A stretch of DNA of 8,718 bases from DATGHS01 sp035307785 (GCA_035307785.1 DATGHS010000475.1:1-8718), one strand, 5' to 3'. Numbered from the stretch's first letter, positions 1 to 6,762 are shown. Notes: generated by a model from the sequence alone, not told the origin. Made by a program: numbers and translations.

Positions 1-1
1 C

Positions 2-3000
2 GGTCAGGTCTCCTCGTTCAAGGAACGCAAAGGCCAACCGCCGCCGCCGAACCCGAACATGCCGTTCCAGCCGCCCGCCCCGACGATTCGCGAAGAGTAT
101 CGCTACGCGCGCCTGGCGCCGAAGGGCGCCGCCGAGCAAACACCGATCTTCGAACTTCGCGCCGACAAGTTCAACGACCTGTTCGTCTCCGCTTCCACGT
201 TAGAAGACGAAAAGCTGGCGCGGTTTCAATCGAAAGACGTGAATCGGGTGGAAATCGCGCAACCGAGCGGCAAGATTATTCTGGTTCGTGAGAAAGACGA
301 TAAGAAAAACGATCGCTGGCGCGTCACGCAGCCGATTCAGGCACTCGGCGAAAATGAGAAAATCAGCGAGCTCGTCAACAAGCTCGAAGGACTCACCGCG
401 AGCGGCCCGGATGTAAACTACCATCCCGATTTGAAGGCCGCCGGCTTCGACTCGCCGACGAATATAAAGATCGACCTGGCCGTCGAGGAAGAGCTACCGG
501 GGCCAAACGAAAAGAAAGTGCCCCGCAAGCGCACCGTCGAGTTCGTTTTCGGCAAGCAAGACGCAGTGGCGAAGAAGGTGAATGTGCGCGTGACGGGGCG
601 CGACCGTGTGAATCTCGTGGATGAAAGCGTGCTGAAACTGGCCGAGCGGCCGGCCCTCACCTACCGTGGCCGGCGCATTCTTGAATTCGATACCGCCCAG
701 GTAGCGAAAATCGACGTCAAGCACGCCAGCGAGACATACGGCTTGCAGCAAGTTAATTCCGAATGGAAGCTCACGGCCCCGGTGACTGCCACGGCCGACA
801 AGAACAAGGCCGTGAACCTGGCCGACGACCTGAGCCGGCTCGAGGCCGTCGAATACGTCAACGATGCCCCCAAGCCAGAAGATTTGAAAAACGCCGGATT
901 GGACATGCCTTCCATCACGGCCACCGTCACGCTGGCCGATGCGGCCAAGGCGCCGGTGACGCTGCTCATCGGCAAGCAGCGCGAAACCAAGCCGGAATAC
1001 TTTGCCAAATTGGCCGATGGCGTCAGCATTTTCGTCATTCGTAAAGAAGTGCGCGACAAGATCGACCAAAGCTCGCTCGACTTCCGGCCGCTGCAACTCT
1101 GGCAACTCACCGCGGACGCAATCTCCGATGTGAAGATTCAGCGCGGCAACGATAAGTACGAATTGAAGAAGGACGGCGCCGACTGGAAGATTTCCGGACC
1201 GTTCAATGCCACGGCCAGCTTCTTCCTGGTCACGCCGATGCTCGACGCGCTGGCCAATCCCAAGCTGGCCGGCTACCAGGCCCATGCCGTTACGAAGCCC
1301 GAGCAATTCGGCCTCGACAAGCCACGGTTACAATTGAGCTTCTCCGCCGCGGAAAAGACCAAGGACGGCGATAAGGAGAAGGAAACGACGAAGGAGCGCA
1401 CACTCATTATCGGCAAGGCGGTGGAAGGCAAGCCCGAAGTGTTCGCCAAGCTAGCCGACGATCCGGCCGTGTTTAAGCTGCCGGAAGCCGTATTCGTCAA
1501 TGCCGACAAGCCGGCCCTAGACCTGCTCGACCGCCGCCTGCTCACGGACTCCTTCCGCCCGGTGACTAAAATTCAGCGCACCGGCACGGCCACGATGACG
1601 GCCACGAAGGAAGACAAGAACTGGAAGATCGAATCGGGCATGGTGTCGTTCCAGGCCGATCAACCCAGCCTCGCATTGATGCTGCGGACCTGGAGTACGC
1701 TGCAGGCCGACCATTTCACTGCCTACGGCAAAGACGTGGACGCCGCCAAATATGGCCTGAGCCCGCCGGTGGACACTATCACGTTCACGCTCGAAGCTGA
1801 GATGGGCGCCAAGCCGGAGACGCACGTTTTGAAGCTCGGCAAGGAAGCCGAAAACGGCCGTGGCGAGCGCTATGCCCGCATGGACGACAGTCCCGGCATC
1901 GCGGTGCTGGCTGGCCCGGTCGTGAAGGAATTGACCCGCGGCTACCTCGACTTTGCCGACAAATCGCTGCTGAAGTTTGACCCGGCGGAATTGAACGCGA
2001 TTCGCCGGGCGATGCCAAAGAATGACCTGGAACTAGAGCGGAAGAATAATTGGAAGATTACAAAGCCTACCGAGCAGCAGGCCGACCAGCAGACGATGGA
2101 CGATCTGGCCGCGATGTTGTCGAATCTGCGGGCCGAGCGCGTGGCCGACTATGGCGCTGCCGACCTGAAGAAATACGGCTTGGACGCGCCCAGCGCCACG
2201 ATTACGTTCGTGCTGGAAAAAGACGGTAAGCCGGTCACGCATATCCTGAAGATCGGCGCTCCGGTCGATCCGAAGTTGCCGGATGGCGACCGCTTCGCCC
2301 AGATTGAGGGCTCGAAGGTGATTGCCGTTTTGGCACGCATGGTTGCCAAGCGGTTGCTCGACGAGCCGCTCAAGTACCGCGATAAGACGCTGGTGAAGCG
2401 CCTGGCTGAGCCCGACCGCGTGACGATGGAGCGCGGCGACCGCGCCGGCGACAAGAAAGTCATCTTCACCAAGGTGGATGGCAATTGGAAGATGACCGCC
2501 CCCGTCGCCGTGGATGCGGAGCATGCCGACATGGAGGATTACCTGAACGCACTGTACAAGCTGCGGGCCGACGAATGGGTGGCCGAGAAGCCGACGGACT
2601 TGAAGCAATACGGCCTCGACAAGCCGGAAATCACCTGGAAGTTCTTCGCCGGCGATAAGGAAGTGCTGAGTCTGCTCATCGGCAAGCGCGATTCGACCGA
2701 CCAGCGCTCTTACGCCAAACTCGGCAACAGCGACATGGTGTTCCTGCTGGAGCCGCAAGTTACCGCACGCGCCACGGCCGAGTATCGCAAGCGCTCGCTG
2801 TGGACCGGTTTTGACGCGGCCCAGGTGGATTCGCTCACCATCACCGGCGAATCGGGACCGATCACGCTGCGTAAGGCGGCCGGCACATGGCAAGTCGAAG
2901 GCAAGCCGGAAGCCAAGGTCAAGGCAGAGGTTGTGACGGAAATGCTCGGAGCGCTGGCAAACTTGAAAGTCGACCGCTACATGGCAGATAAGGACGCGCC

Positions 3001-3211
3001 AATGGACCTCTATGGTTTGGCGAAACCGCGCCGCACCATTGTGGCACAAACGGGAATGGGAATGAAGCAGGAGATTCAGTTGGGCAACCTGGAAGGCGGC
3101 TCCAAGCGCGTTTACGCCCGCTTGCCCGGCAAGACGGAAGTCTTCGTGCTATCGGAAGTGGACAGCGCGAAATTGGACCGGGACGTGAAGGCGCTTGTGG
3201 ACGGGAAGTAG
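2..3211 (+). CDS. DUF4340-repeat protein, 5' end outside the window
   Basis: The frame is open from base 2 to the TAG at 3209-3211, giving 1069 visible residues. The ATG at 59 lies inside a Pro-rich stretch with no stop before it, so the true start is upstream of the window. The protein is a tandem array of units of about 134-149 residues. Each unit has a W-K-[ILMV] core followed by P, then a Leu-rich helix, a YGL(D/A)xP turn, an L-IGK strand and a Y-A-K/R-L...VF-L strand. Counting from the ATG at 59, the core Trp residues lie at about 87, 236, 376, 522, 665, 810 and 944, and the tail of a further unit precedes them. These features match DUF4340, a family often encoded beside GldG/GldF-like ABC transporter genes. 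The role here is unknown; an extracytoplasmic beta-rich scaffold is an inference. No signal peptide can be assessed. A Pro-rich insert sits between the GK and YARL strands of the first, partial unit. Confidence 0.85.
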   Translation, partial: GQVSSFKERKGQPPPPNPNMPFQPPAPTIREEYRYARLAPKGAAEQTPIFELRADKFNDLFVSASTLEDEKLARFQSKDVNRVEIAQPSGKIILVREKDDKKNDRWRVTQPIQALGENEKISELVNKLEGLTASGPDVNYHPDLKAAGFDSPTNIKIDLAVEEELPGPNEKKVPRKRTVEFVFGKQDAVAKKVNVRVTGRDRVNLVDESVLKLAERPALTYRGRRILEFDTAQVAKIDVKHASETYGLQQVNSEWKLTAPVTATADKNKAVNLADDLSRLEAVEYVNDAPKPEDLKNAGLDMPSITATVTLADAAKAPVTLLIGKQRETKPEYFAKLADGVSIFVIRKEVRDKIDQSSLDFRPLQLWQLTADAISDVKIQRGNDKYELKKDGADWKISGPFNATASFFLVTPMLDALANPKLAGYQAHAVTKPEQFGLDKPRLQLSFSAAEKTKDGDKEKETTKERTLIIGKAVEGKPEVFAKLADDPAVFKLPEAVFVNADKPALDLLDRRLLTDSFRPVTKIQRTGTATMTATKEDKNWKIESGMVSFQADQPSLALMLRTWSTLQADHFTAYGKDVDAAKYGLSPPVDTITFTLEAEMGAKPETHVLKLGKEAENGRGERYARMDDSPGIAVLAGPVVKELTRGYLDFADKSLLKFDPAELNAIRRAMPKNDLELERKNNWKITKPTEQQADQQTMDDLAAMLSNLRAERVADYGAADLKKYGLDAPSATITFVLEKDGKPVTHILKIGAPVDPKLPDGDRFAQIEGSKVIAVLARMVAKRLLDEPLKYRDKTLVKRLAEPDRVTMERGDRAGDKKVIFTKVDGNWKMTAPVAVDAEHADMEDYLNALYKLRADEWVAEKPTDLKQYGLDKPEITWKFFAGDKEVLSLLIGKRDSTDQRSYAKLGNSDMVFLLEPQVTARATAEYRKRSLWTGFDAAQVDSLTITGESGPITLRKAAGTWQVEGKPEAKVKAEVVTEMLGALANLKVDRYMADKDAPMDLYGLAKPRRTIVAQTGMGMKQEIQLGNLEGGSKRVYARLPGKTEVFVLSEVDSAKLDRDVKALVDGK

Positions 3212-3223
3212 TTGATCATTCGG

Positions 3224-3253
3224 AAAGCCCAGGGACGGCAGTCCCTGGGCTTT
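3224..3253. terminator. Bidirectional hairpin terminator between convergent genes
   Basis: A perfect 13-bp inverted repeat (3224-3236 with 3241-3253) encloses a 4-base loop. The stem starts with AAA and ends with TTT, so either strand gives a GC-rich hairpin ending in a short U run. It lies 12 bases after the DUF4340 stop codon and 4 bases after the stop of the minus-strand CBM48 gene, which is the expected place for a shared terminator. The U tract is only three bases long, so termination strength is uncertain. Confidence 0.75.
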
Positions 3254-3257
3254 GGCG

Positions 3258-3557
3258 TTAACTCACATTCAGCACGCAATTCTCGCCGCCGAAGGGGTTG
3301 GCCGTGCGCTCGAGACAATCCGGGTCGACAATCCAAACATCATCGACAATAAAGCGATATTCGTAGCGCCCCGGCGCCAGGGTTACGATGCGCTTCCAGG
3401 TGCCGATCGCGTCTTTTTTCAATGGGTAAGTCGAAGTGTCCCAGTCGCAAAACGTGCCGGCGACCGAGACGGATTTGGCGTCCGGCGCAGCGAGTGAAAA
3501 CGTGATGCGGCGTCGGCTGGCGCCCTTGGCCGGTTTGGCCGGACTCGATGTGGCCAT
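3258..3557 (-). CDS. Isoamylase early-set / AMPK-beta-like glycogen-binding (CBM48) domain protein
   Basis: This is a 99-residue single-domain protein. After a basic, Ala/Pro-rich tail (1-17) comes a beta-sandwich: ITFSLAAPDAKSVSVAG, then GTFCDWDTSTYPLKK (35-48), GTWKRIVTLAPGRYEYRFIV (52-71), VWIVDPD (74-80) and NPFGGENCVLNV (87-98). This is the N-terminal E-set/CBM48 pattern of AMPK-beta and isoamylases. W39, R68, W75 and N93 fall where AMPK-beta uses W100, K126, W133 and N150 to hold alpha-glucan, so binding to glycogen or a similar glucan is plausible. No catalytic domain is attached and there is no signal peptide, so the protein is probably cytoplasmic. The ATG is chosen because a GGGGAG ribosome site (3562-3567) lies 4 bases upstream. 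The gene converges with the DUF4340 gene and shares its terminator hairpin. Its physiological role is unknown. Confidence 0.85.
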   Translation of the reverse strand: MATSSPAKPAKGASRRRITFSLAAPDAKSVSVAGTFCDWDTSTYPLKKDAIGTWKRIVTLAPGRYEYRFIVDDVWIVDPDCLERTANPFGGENCVLNVS

Positions 3558-3686
3558 TCGGCTCCCCTGTGCAGTGGAATGCCCCGATTTCTCGGCAAAT
3601 CACGCGGCAAATCCTGCCGCTGTACGTTTATGCTCAACCGCTGGAAAGACAATAGGATCAAGCCAATACACGCGGCATTGATCGGG

Positions 3687-3699
3687 CCCCGCACCGGGG
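3687..3699. repeat. Short GC hairpin
   Basis: A 5-bp CCCCG/CGGGG inverted repeat with a 3-base loop lies between the CBM48 gene and the REP-like element. It is short and has no U run, and no role can be assigned. Confidence 0.3.
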
Positions 3700-3708
3700 G
3701 CTAATTGT

Positions 3709-3769
3709 GGTAGCGGAATTCGCAAGAATTCCGCAAGCGCCCAACGGAATTCTTGCGAATTCCGCTACC
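3709..3769. repeat. REP/BIME-like element: two inverted GTAG-hairpin units
   Basis: A perfect 25-bp inverted repeat (3709-3733 and 3745-3769) surrounds an 11-base centre (3734-3744). Each arm is itself a hairpin: CGGAATTC, loop GCAA, GAATTCCG, at 3714-3733 on + and 3745-3764 on -. GTAG lies immediately 5' of each hairpin on its own strand (3710-3713 on +, 3765-3768 on -). A GTAG foot plus a short palindrome, present as inverted pairs, is the established layout of REP/BIME elements mobilised by RAYT (TnpA-REP) Y1 transposases. No transposase is present here. The element lies 30 bases past the stop of the UspA gene, so its transcript could also act as a 3'-end hairpin. Confidence 0.8.
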
Positions 3770-3799
3770 CCGAACCGGCCAACGATGGTTTGACAATAC

Positions 3800-4231
3800 T
3801 CACATCGGCGGTGGTTTCGTGGTAAGCACGGGGCAGGCGGCATGCCGGATCACCTTTTCGGCTACGCTGCCTAGCAAAACGCGCTCGAGGCCCATGCGGC
3901 CGTGCGTGCCCATCACGATGAGATCACACGGCCGCTCCGTGGCCACGCGCACAATTTCATCCGCCGCATCGCCCTCGACAAGCTGATAATCAATGTCGTA
4001 CTTTAAGTCCTCGGCCTGGATCGCTTCCAGGCTTTTCCACAAGCTGTCTTCGTAATTGTCGTCGGGCGCCCGGCGGGCGACTTCTTCGCTATGGTCAAGC
4101 GGCGGCGGGTAAACGTGCAGCACGATCAGCCGGGCGCCATAATCGCGCGCCAACGACGCAGCGATTCGGAAGGCCGCTTGCGAGCATTCCGAAAAATCGG
4201 TGGGAAACAGAATCGTATGGATCGGGAGCAC
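3800..4231 (-). CDS. Universal stress protein, UspA family
   Basis: The protein has a complete Usp fold: an N-terminal strand HTILFPTDFSE with the nucleotide-contacting Asp, a helix, IVLHVYPPP, a charged variable middle, the strand/helix pair DYQLVEG-DAADEIVRVA, and CDLIVMGTHG. It ends with the ATP-binding signature GTHG-(9 residues)-GS followed by VAEKVIRHAACPVL. The intact G-2x-G-9x-G-S motif suggests the ATP-binding class of Usp, a cytoplasmic stress and starvation protein. The start chosen is GTG at 4229-4231 (143 residues, beginning LPIHTILFPTDFS as M-LPI...), because a GGAG (4241-4244) lies 9 bases before it. The ATG at 4238-4240 would abut that site with no spacer, and the TTG at 4244-4246 has no ribosome site. 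It lies 34 bases downstream of the small coiled-coil gene and is probably co-transcribed with it. Confidence 0.92.
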   Translation of the reverse strand: MLPIHTILFPTDFSECSQAAFRIAASLARDYGARLIVLHVYPPPLDHSEEVARRAPDDNYEDSLWKSLEAIQAEDLKYDIDYQLVEGDAADEIVRVATERPCDLIVMGTHGRMGLERVLLGSVAEKVIRHAACPVLTTKPPPM

Positions 4232-4240
4232 GCCAGGCAT

Positions 4241-4244
4241 CTCC
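4241..4244 (-). promoter_or_regulatory. Ribosome binding site that decides the UspA start
   Basis: GGAG on the minus strand is spaced 9 bases from the GTG at 4229-4231 but directly touches the ATG at 4238-4240. The spacing favours the GTG start. Confidence 0.5.
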
Positions 4245-4265
4245 AAATCAAGTTTCGTTTAAAAC

Positions 4266-4469
4266 TCATTTACTCAAGCCGCGCACCCGCTCCGTTAAGG
4301 CACGAATCATTTTCTCTTTGGCGCGGAGTTGATCGTGGTATTCCTGCGCTTCGGTGCGGCGAATTTCGGCGTGAATCTCCACAACGCTATCGTCGAGCAA
4401 GCGCAGCAGCTCATCGCGCTCTTGGTCATTCAGCGTCAGCTGATATTGTGCGCCACTATTGGCAGCCAT
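4266..4469 (-). CDS. Small conserved-looking helical protein upstream of UspA
   Basis: This is a 67-residue, highly charged protein. After a short polar N-terminus it reads QLTLNDQERDELLRLLDDSV (10-29), then a Glu/Arg-rich helix containing EIHAEIRRTEAQEYHDQLRA, and a final KEKMIRALTERVRGL helix. It is probably a two-helix or coiled-coil cytoplasmic protein with no signal peptide or membrane segment. The frame stays open for a further 73 codons upstream, but that extension is low-complexity Arg/Pro/Cys-rich sequence with no sign of a domain. The ATG at 4467-4469 has a strong GGGGAG site (4478-4483) 8 bases upstream, so it is taken as the start. The gene is followed after 34 bases by the UspA gene on the same strand. 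I recognise no named family, and a link to the stress protein is inferred from position only. Confidence 0.8.
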   Translation of the reverse strand: MAANSGAQYQLTLNDQERDELLRLLDDSVVEIHAEIRRTEAQEYHDQLRAKEKMIRALTERVRGLSK

Positions 4470-4477
4470 GATCTGTT

Positions 4478-4483
4478 CTCCCC
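4478..4483 (-). promoter_or_regulatory. Strong ribosome binding site for the small helical protein
   Basis: GGGGAG on the minus strand lies 8 bases before the ATG at 4467-4469. It fixes the start of the 67-residue protein and argues against the longer 140-codon reading. Confidence 0.7.
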
Positions 4484-4515
4484 TGGTGAATGGCAAACAA
4501 TCTCCGGTGCACGAT

Positions 4516-4521
4516 ATTCTA
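4516..4521 (-). promoter_or_regulatory. Possible -10 box for the small protein and UspA unit
   Basis: TAGAAT on the minus strand differs from TATAAT at one base and would start transcription about 40 bases before the ATG. I see no convincing -35 hexamer at 16-18 bases, so this is tentative. Confidence 0.3.
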
Positions 4522-4682
4522 GGCAAAAGGAACGAATCGCGGAGCGGTTTTGGCATGGTTGTGCAAACTAGAAACGATACGCATGCCGACGCGCGGCAAC
4601 AAGCTGCGCGGTCTGGAAAGCCTGGGGCTGCGAAAGGCGCTGCCCGAAGCCCAGAATTTGGCCCAAGTTGCACCATTCGGGG

Positions 4683-4712
4683 TTGCATTTTTCCCTGCCC
4701 TGACCCTATACT
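4683..4712 (+). promoter_or_regulatory. Sigma-70-like promoter for the glycosyltransferase pair
   Basis: TTGCAT (4683-4688) and TATACT (4707-4712) are separated by 18 bases. The -10 box matches consensus at five of six positions and the -35 box at four. Transcription would start near 4719, about 40 bases before the first glycosyltransferase ATG, in the spacer that divides two divergent transcription units. Confidence 0.5.
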
Positions 4713-4760
4713 CGCCCCCCGGAATGGCGCTTACGGATTTCCGAGCGGGAAGGATTCCCC

Positions 4761-5846
4761 ATGCTTGTCGCCGACGCACCGGTTCGCCTGCACCCGTTGC
4801 CCAAAACGGCGCCCGTGCCCACTCCACCTGAGTCCAAGCTCGACACACCGCACCTTTCCGTCGTCATCGTCAATTACCGCCAGTGGGACAACACGGCCCG
4901 GCTAACCGCCCAATTGCGCCATTCCGAAGCGTTGCGCCGCGGCCTCGCGGAAGTCATTATTGTCGATAATCAATCAGTCGTTCACCCCTGGCGCACGAAG
5001 ATGCGCCGGCAAAGCGGCGTCTCACTGCGTTGCCTTGACCGCAATCGTGGCTTTGCGCGCGGCGTGAATGAAGGCTGCCGCCTCAGCCGGGGCGAATGGT
5101 TCCTGGTCCTGAATCCCGATGTGACGGTGCCCGAGCGCTTTCTCGACCGGGCGATTGAACTGGCCGATGAAATTCAGTCGCAGGATCCTACCGCGGGCGT
5201 CATCGGCTTTCGCCTCGAAAACCCAGACGGCTCGGCGCAGGGTTCGGTCGGCAAATACCCCACGCTTTGGCGCACGCTTTTCGGGCTGCTGCAGCCGCGT
5301 TCGCGGCGCAAGTGCCAGCCACTGTATACGCCGAAGCGCTTGCAGGTGCCGTGGCTCACCGGCTGCTGCCTGCTCATTCGCCGCCAATGCTTGCAACAGC
5401 TCGGCGGCTTTGATCCCGGCTTTTTCCTCTATTACGAGGATGTCGATTTTTGCCAGCGGGCCTGGCAAAACCGCTGGTCGGTCTGGTATGAACCCCAATT
5501 GCACCTGACGCATCATCACCCGCTGCACTCACGGCAGGTGCCGCCGCACATTCGCCTGATGACGCGCCAGTCGCTGCTTTCCTACGCGCACAAGCATTGG
5601 CCGGGCTGGCAACTGCGCACGATCACCGGCTTGATCTGGACCGAAGCCAAGTTCCGCCAATGGTGGGCGCGCCGGCAAGGTCAAACCCAGGCGGTTCCCG
5701 TATTCGCGCAACTCGAAGAGGTGGCCCGCGCCTTCTGGCAGGACCGAGCCGGCCAGGCATTCCGCCGCGTCTGGCGCGTGGCCCACCAACATGGCCGCTC
5801 CGAGCGGGGAAAAGCCCATGCCCATGCCAAGCTCTTGCCACGCTAA
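4761..5846 (+). CDS. GT2 family glycosyltransferase, rhamnosyltransferase (WbbL)-like
   Basis: This 361-residue protein has a GT-A fold of family GT2. After a Pro-rich N-terminus (1-30) come LSVVIVNYR (32-40), EVIIVDNQS (64-72) and NRGFARGVNEG (95-105), which are nucleotide-sugar-binding elements. The metal-binding DXD-like step is LVLNPDV (115-121), and the acceptor/catalytic block is LGGFDPGFFLYYEDVDFCQR (214-233) with E226-D227. The LNPD and YYEDVDF signatures are typical of WbbL-type enzymes of O-antigen, exopolysaccharide or cell-wall glycan synthesis. The sugar and acceptor cannot be told from the sequence. There are no membrane segments, so it is probably cytoplasmic and membrane-associated; the C-terminus (260-361) is basic and Trp/Arg-rich. 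An AAGGA site (4750-4754) lies 6 bases before the ATG. Its 3' end overlaps the next glycosyltransferase. Confidence 0.92.
   Translation: MLVADAPVRLHPLPKTAPVPTPPESKLDTPHLSVVIVNYRQWDNTARLTAQLRHSEALRRGLAEVIIVDNQSVVHPWRTKMRRQSGVSLRCLDRNRGFARGVNEGCRLSRGEWFLVLNPDVTVPERFLDRAIELADEIQSQDPTAGVIGFRLENPDGSAQGSVGKYPTLWRTLFGLLQPRSRRKCQPLYTPKRLQVPWLTGCCLLIRRQCLQQLGGFDPGFFLYYEDVDFCQRAWQNRWSVWYEPQLHLTHHHPLHSRQVPPHIRLMTRQSLLSYAHKHWPGWQLRTITGLIWTEAKFRQWWARRQGQTQAVPVFAQLEEVARAFWQDRAGQAFRRVWRVAHQHGRSERGKAHAHAKLLPR
5806..5810 (+). promoter_or_regulatory. Ribosome binding site inside the upstream gene, decides the second GT2 start
   Basis: GGGGA lies 7 bases before the ATG at 5818. The earlier in-frame ATG at 5791 has no purine-rich site before it. 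The site lies within the coding end of the first glycosyltransferase, consistent with translational coupling. Confidence 0.55.
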
Positions 5847-6732
5847 AGCGCATTCGCTTTCAATCGTCATCCCTTCTTACAAGCGCGCCGATCTTCTGGA
5901 GCGCTGCCTCGAAACCGTGATCGCGCACGCTCCGCCTCGCACGGAAATCATCGTTGTCGATGACGCCTCCGAGATCGCCATCATCAGCCAAACCGCCAGA
6001 TCCTTTTCCCAGATACGCACGATTCGCTTGCCGAAACGAAGTGGCTTTTGCATCGCGGCTAACCGCGGCATTGCTGTCGCCAGCGCGCCCATCGTCGAAT
6101 TGCTGAACGATGACACGGAGGTGGAACCTGGCTGGGCGGACGCGGCCTTGGAGTGCTTTCGTTCCCCGGATGTCGCGGCTGTCGCGCCGCTGGTGCTCAA
6201 GCTCCCAAGGACAAACGAGCCGGTAATCGATTCCGCCGGCGATACCTATCACCTCGGCGGGTTCGCCCGCAAGCGCGGCCACGGCCAGTCGCTTTCCGGC
6301 TTTCCTCTCAAGCCGGAACCGGTGTTCGGCGCCAGCGCCTCCAGCGCTTTTTATCGCCGCGACTGGCTGCTGCAAGTCGGCGGGCTTCCGGAATCGTTCG
6401 GAAGCTATTTTGAAGATGTCGATCTCTCGTTTCGCTTGCGCAACGCCGGCGGCGCAATTTTGTTTGAGCCGCGTTCGCGCGTCTGGCATCACGCCCATGC
6501 TTCGCACGGCAGAACCAATCGCCGCATGCTGGCACAGCAATCGCGGAATGAAGAACTTGTCTTCTGGCGCAACACACCGCTGCGGCAATACTGGAAAGCG
6601 CTGCCGCTGCACGCTGCGGTATTGCTCGGCAAAGCCTTGAAGCGCTGGCAGGAAGGCTCGATGACGCCGTTTCTGCTTGGCCGCTTTCACGCGCTGATGG
6701 CGTTGCCGCAAATTATGCGTCGCTCAAACTGA
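5818..6732 (+). CDS. GT2 family glycosyltransferase, second of an overlapping pair
   Basis: This 304-residue GT-A fold protein carries LSIVIPSYKR (14-23), EIIVVDDAS (43-51), SGFCIAANRG (75-84) and the metal-binding LLNDDTEV (95-102). Its acceptor block is VGGLPESFGSYFEDVDLSFR (187-206) with E199-D200. The order of motifs is the same as in the preceding gene, but sequence outside them differs clearly (NDD instead of NPD, IPSYKR instead of IVNYR), so the two are distant relatives rather than a recent duplication. There is no signal peptide or membrane span. It probably transfers a sugar to a growing surface glycan, with donor and acceptor unknown. The start at 5818 is preferred over 5791 because of the GGGGA site; it overlaps the upstream gene by 29 bases, so the two are almost certainly co-transcribed. 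An ATG at 5824 is a further possibility. Confidence 0.92.
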   Translation: MPMPSSCHAKAHSLSIVIPSYKRADLLERCLETVIAHAPPRTEIIVVDDASEIAIISQTARSFSQIRTIRLPKRSGFCIAANRGIAVASAPIVELLNDDTEVEPGWADAALECFRSPDVAAVAPLVLKLPRTNEPVIDSAGDTYHLGGFARKRGHGQSLSGFPLKPEPVFGASASSAFYRRDWLLQVGGLPESFGSYFEDVDLSFRLRNAGGAILFEPRSRVWHHAHASHGRTNRRMLAQQSRNEELVFWRNTPLRQYWKALPLHAAVLLGKALKRWQEGSMTPFLLGRFHALMALPQIMRRSN

Positions 6733-6762
6733 ATTGCATTTCGAATTTCGTTAACTAAACGT

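Noticed and set aside
59..61. ATG at 59 as the start of the DUF4340 protein
   Set aside because: The frame is open to the first base of the window, the ATG lies in the middle of a repeat unit, and there is no ribosome site before it.
494..1306. 270-codon open frame on the minus strand inside the DUF4340 gene
   Set aside because: It is antisense to a clearly coding repeat protein, and its translation is rich in His/Arg/Gly with no domain pattern; it arises from GC-rich codon use.
2033..3049. 338-codon open frame on the minus strand inside the DUF4340 gene
   Set aside because: It is antisense to four recognisable W-K/YGL repeat units and has no protein-like motifs of its own.
4470..4660. Possible RNA gene or riboswitch in the divergent spacer
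   Set aside because: I find no long stem, conserved aptamer-like pattern or terminator here; only the two promoter candidates can be supported.
4470..4688. N-terminal extension of the small helical protein to a 140-residue form
   Set aside because: The extension is non-domain, Arg/Pro/Cys-rich sequence that covers the candidate -10 box; the ATG at 4467-4469 has a strong, well-spaced GGGGAG.
5022..5528. 168-codon open frame on the minus strand within the first GT2 gene
   Set aside because: It is antisense to the conserved LNPD and YEDVDF motifs of the glycosyltransferase and shows no domain.
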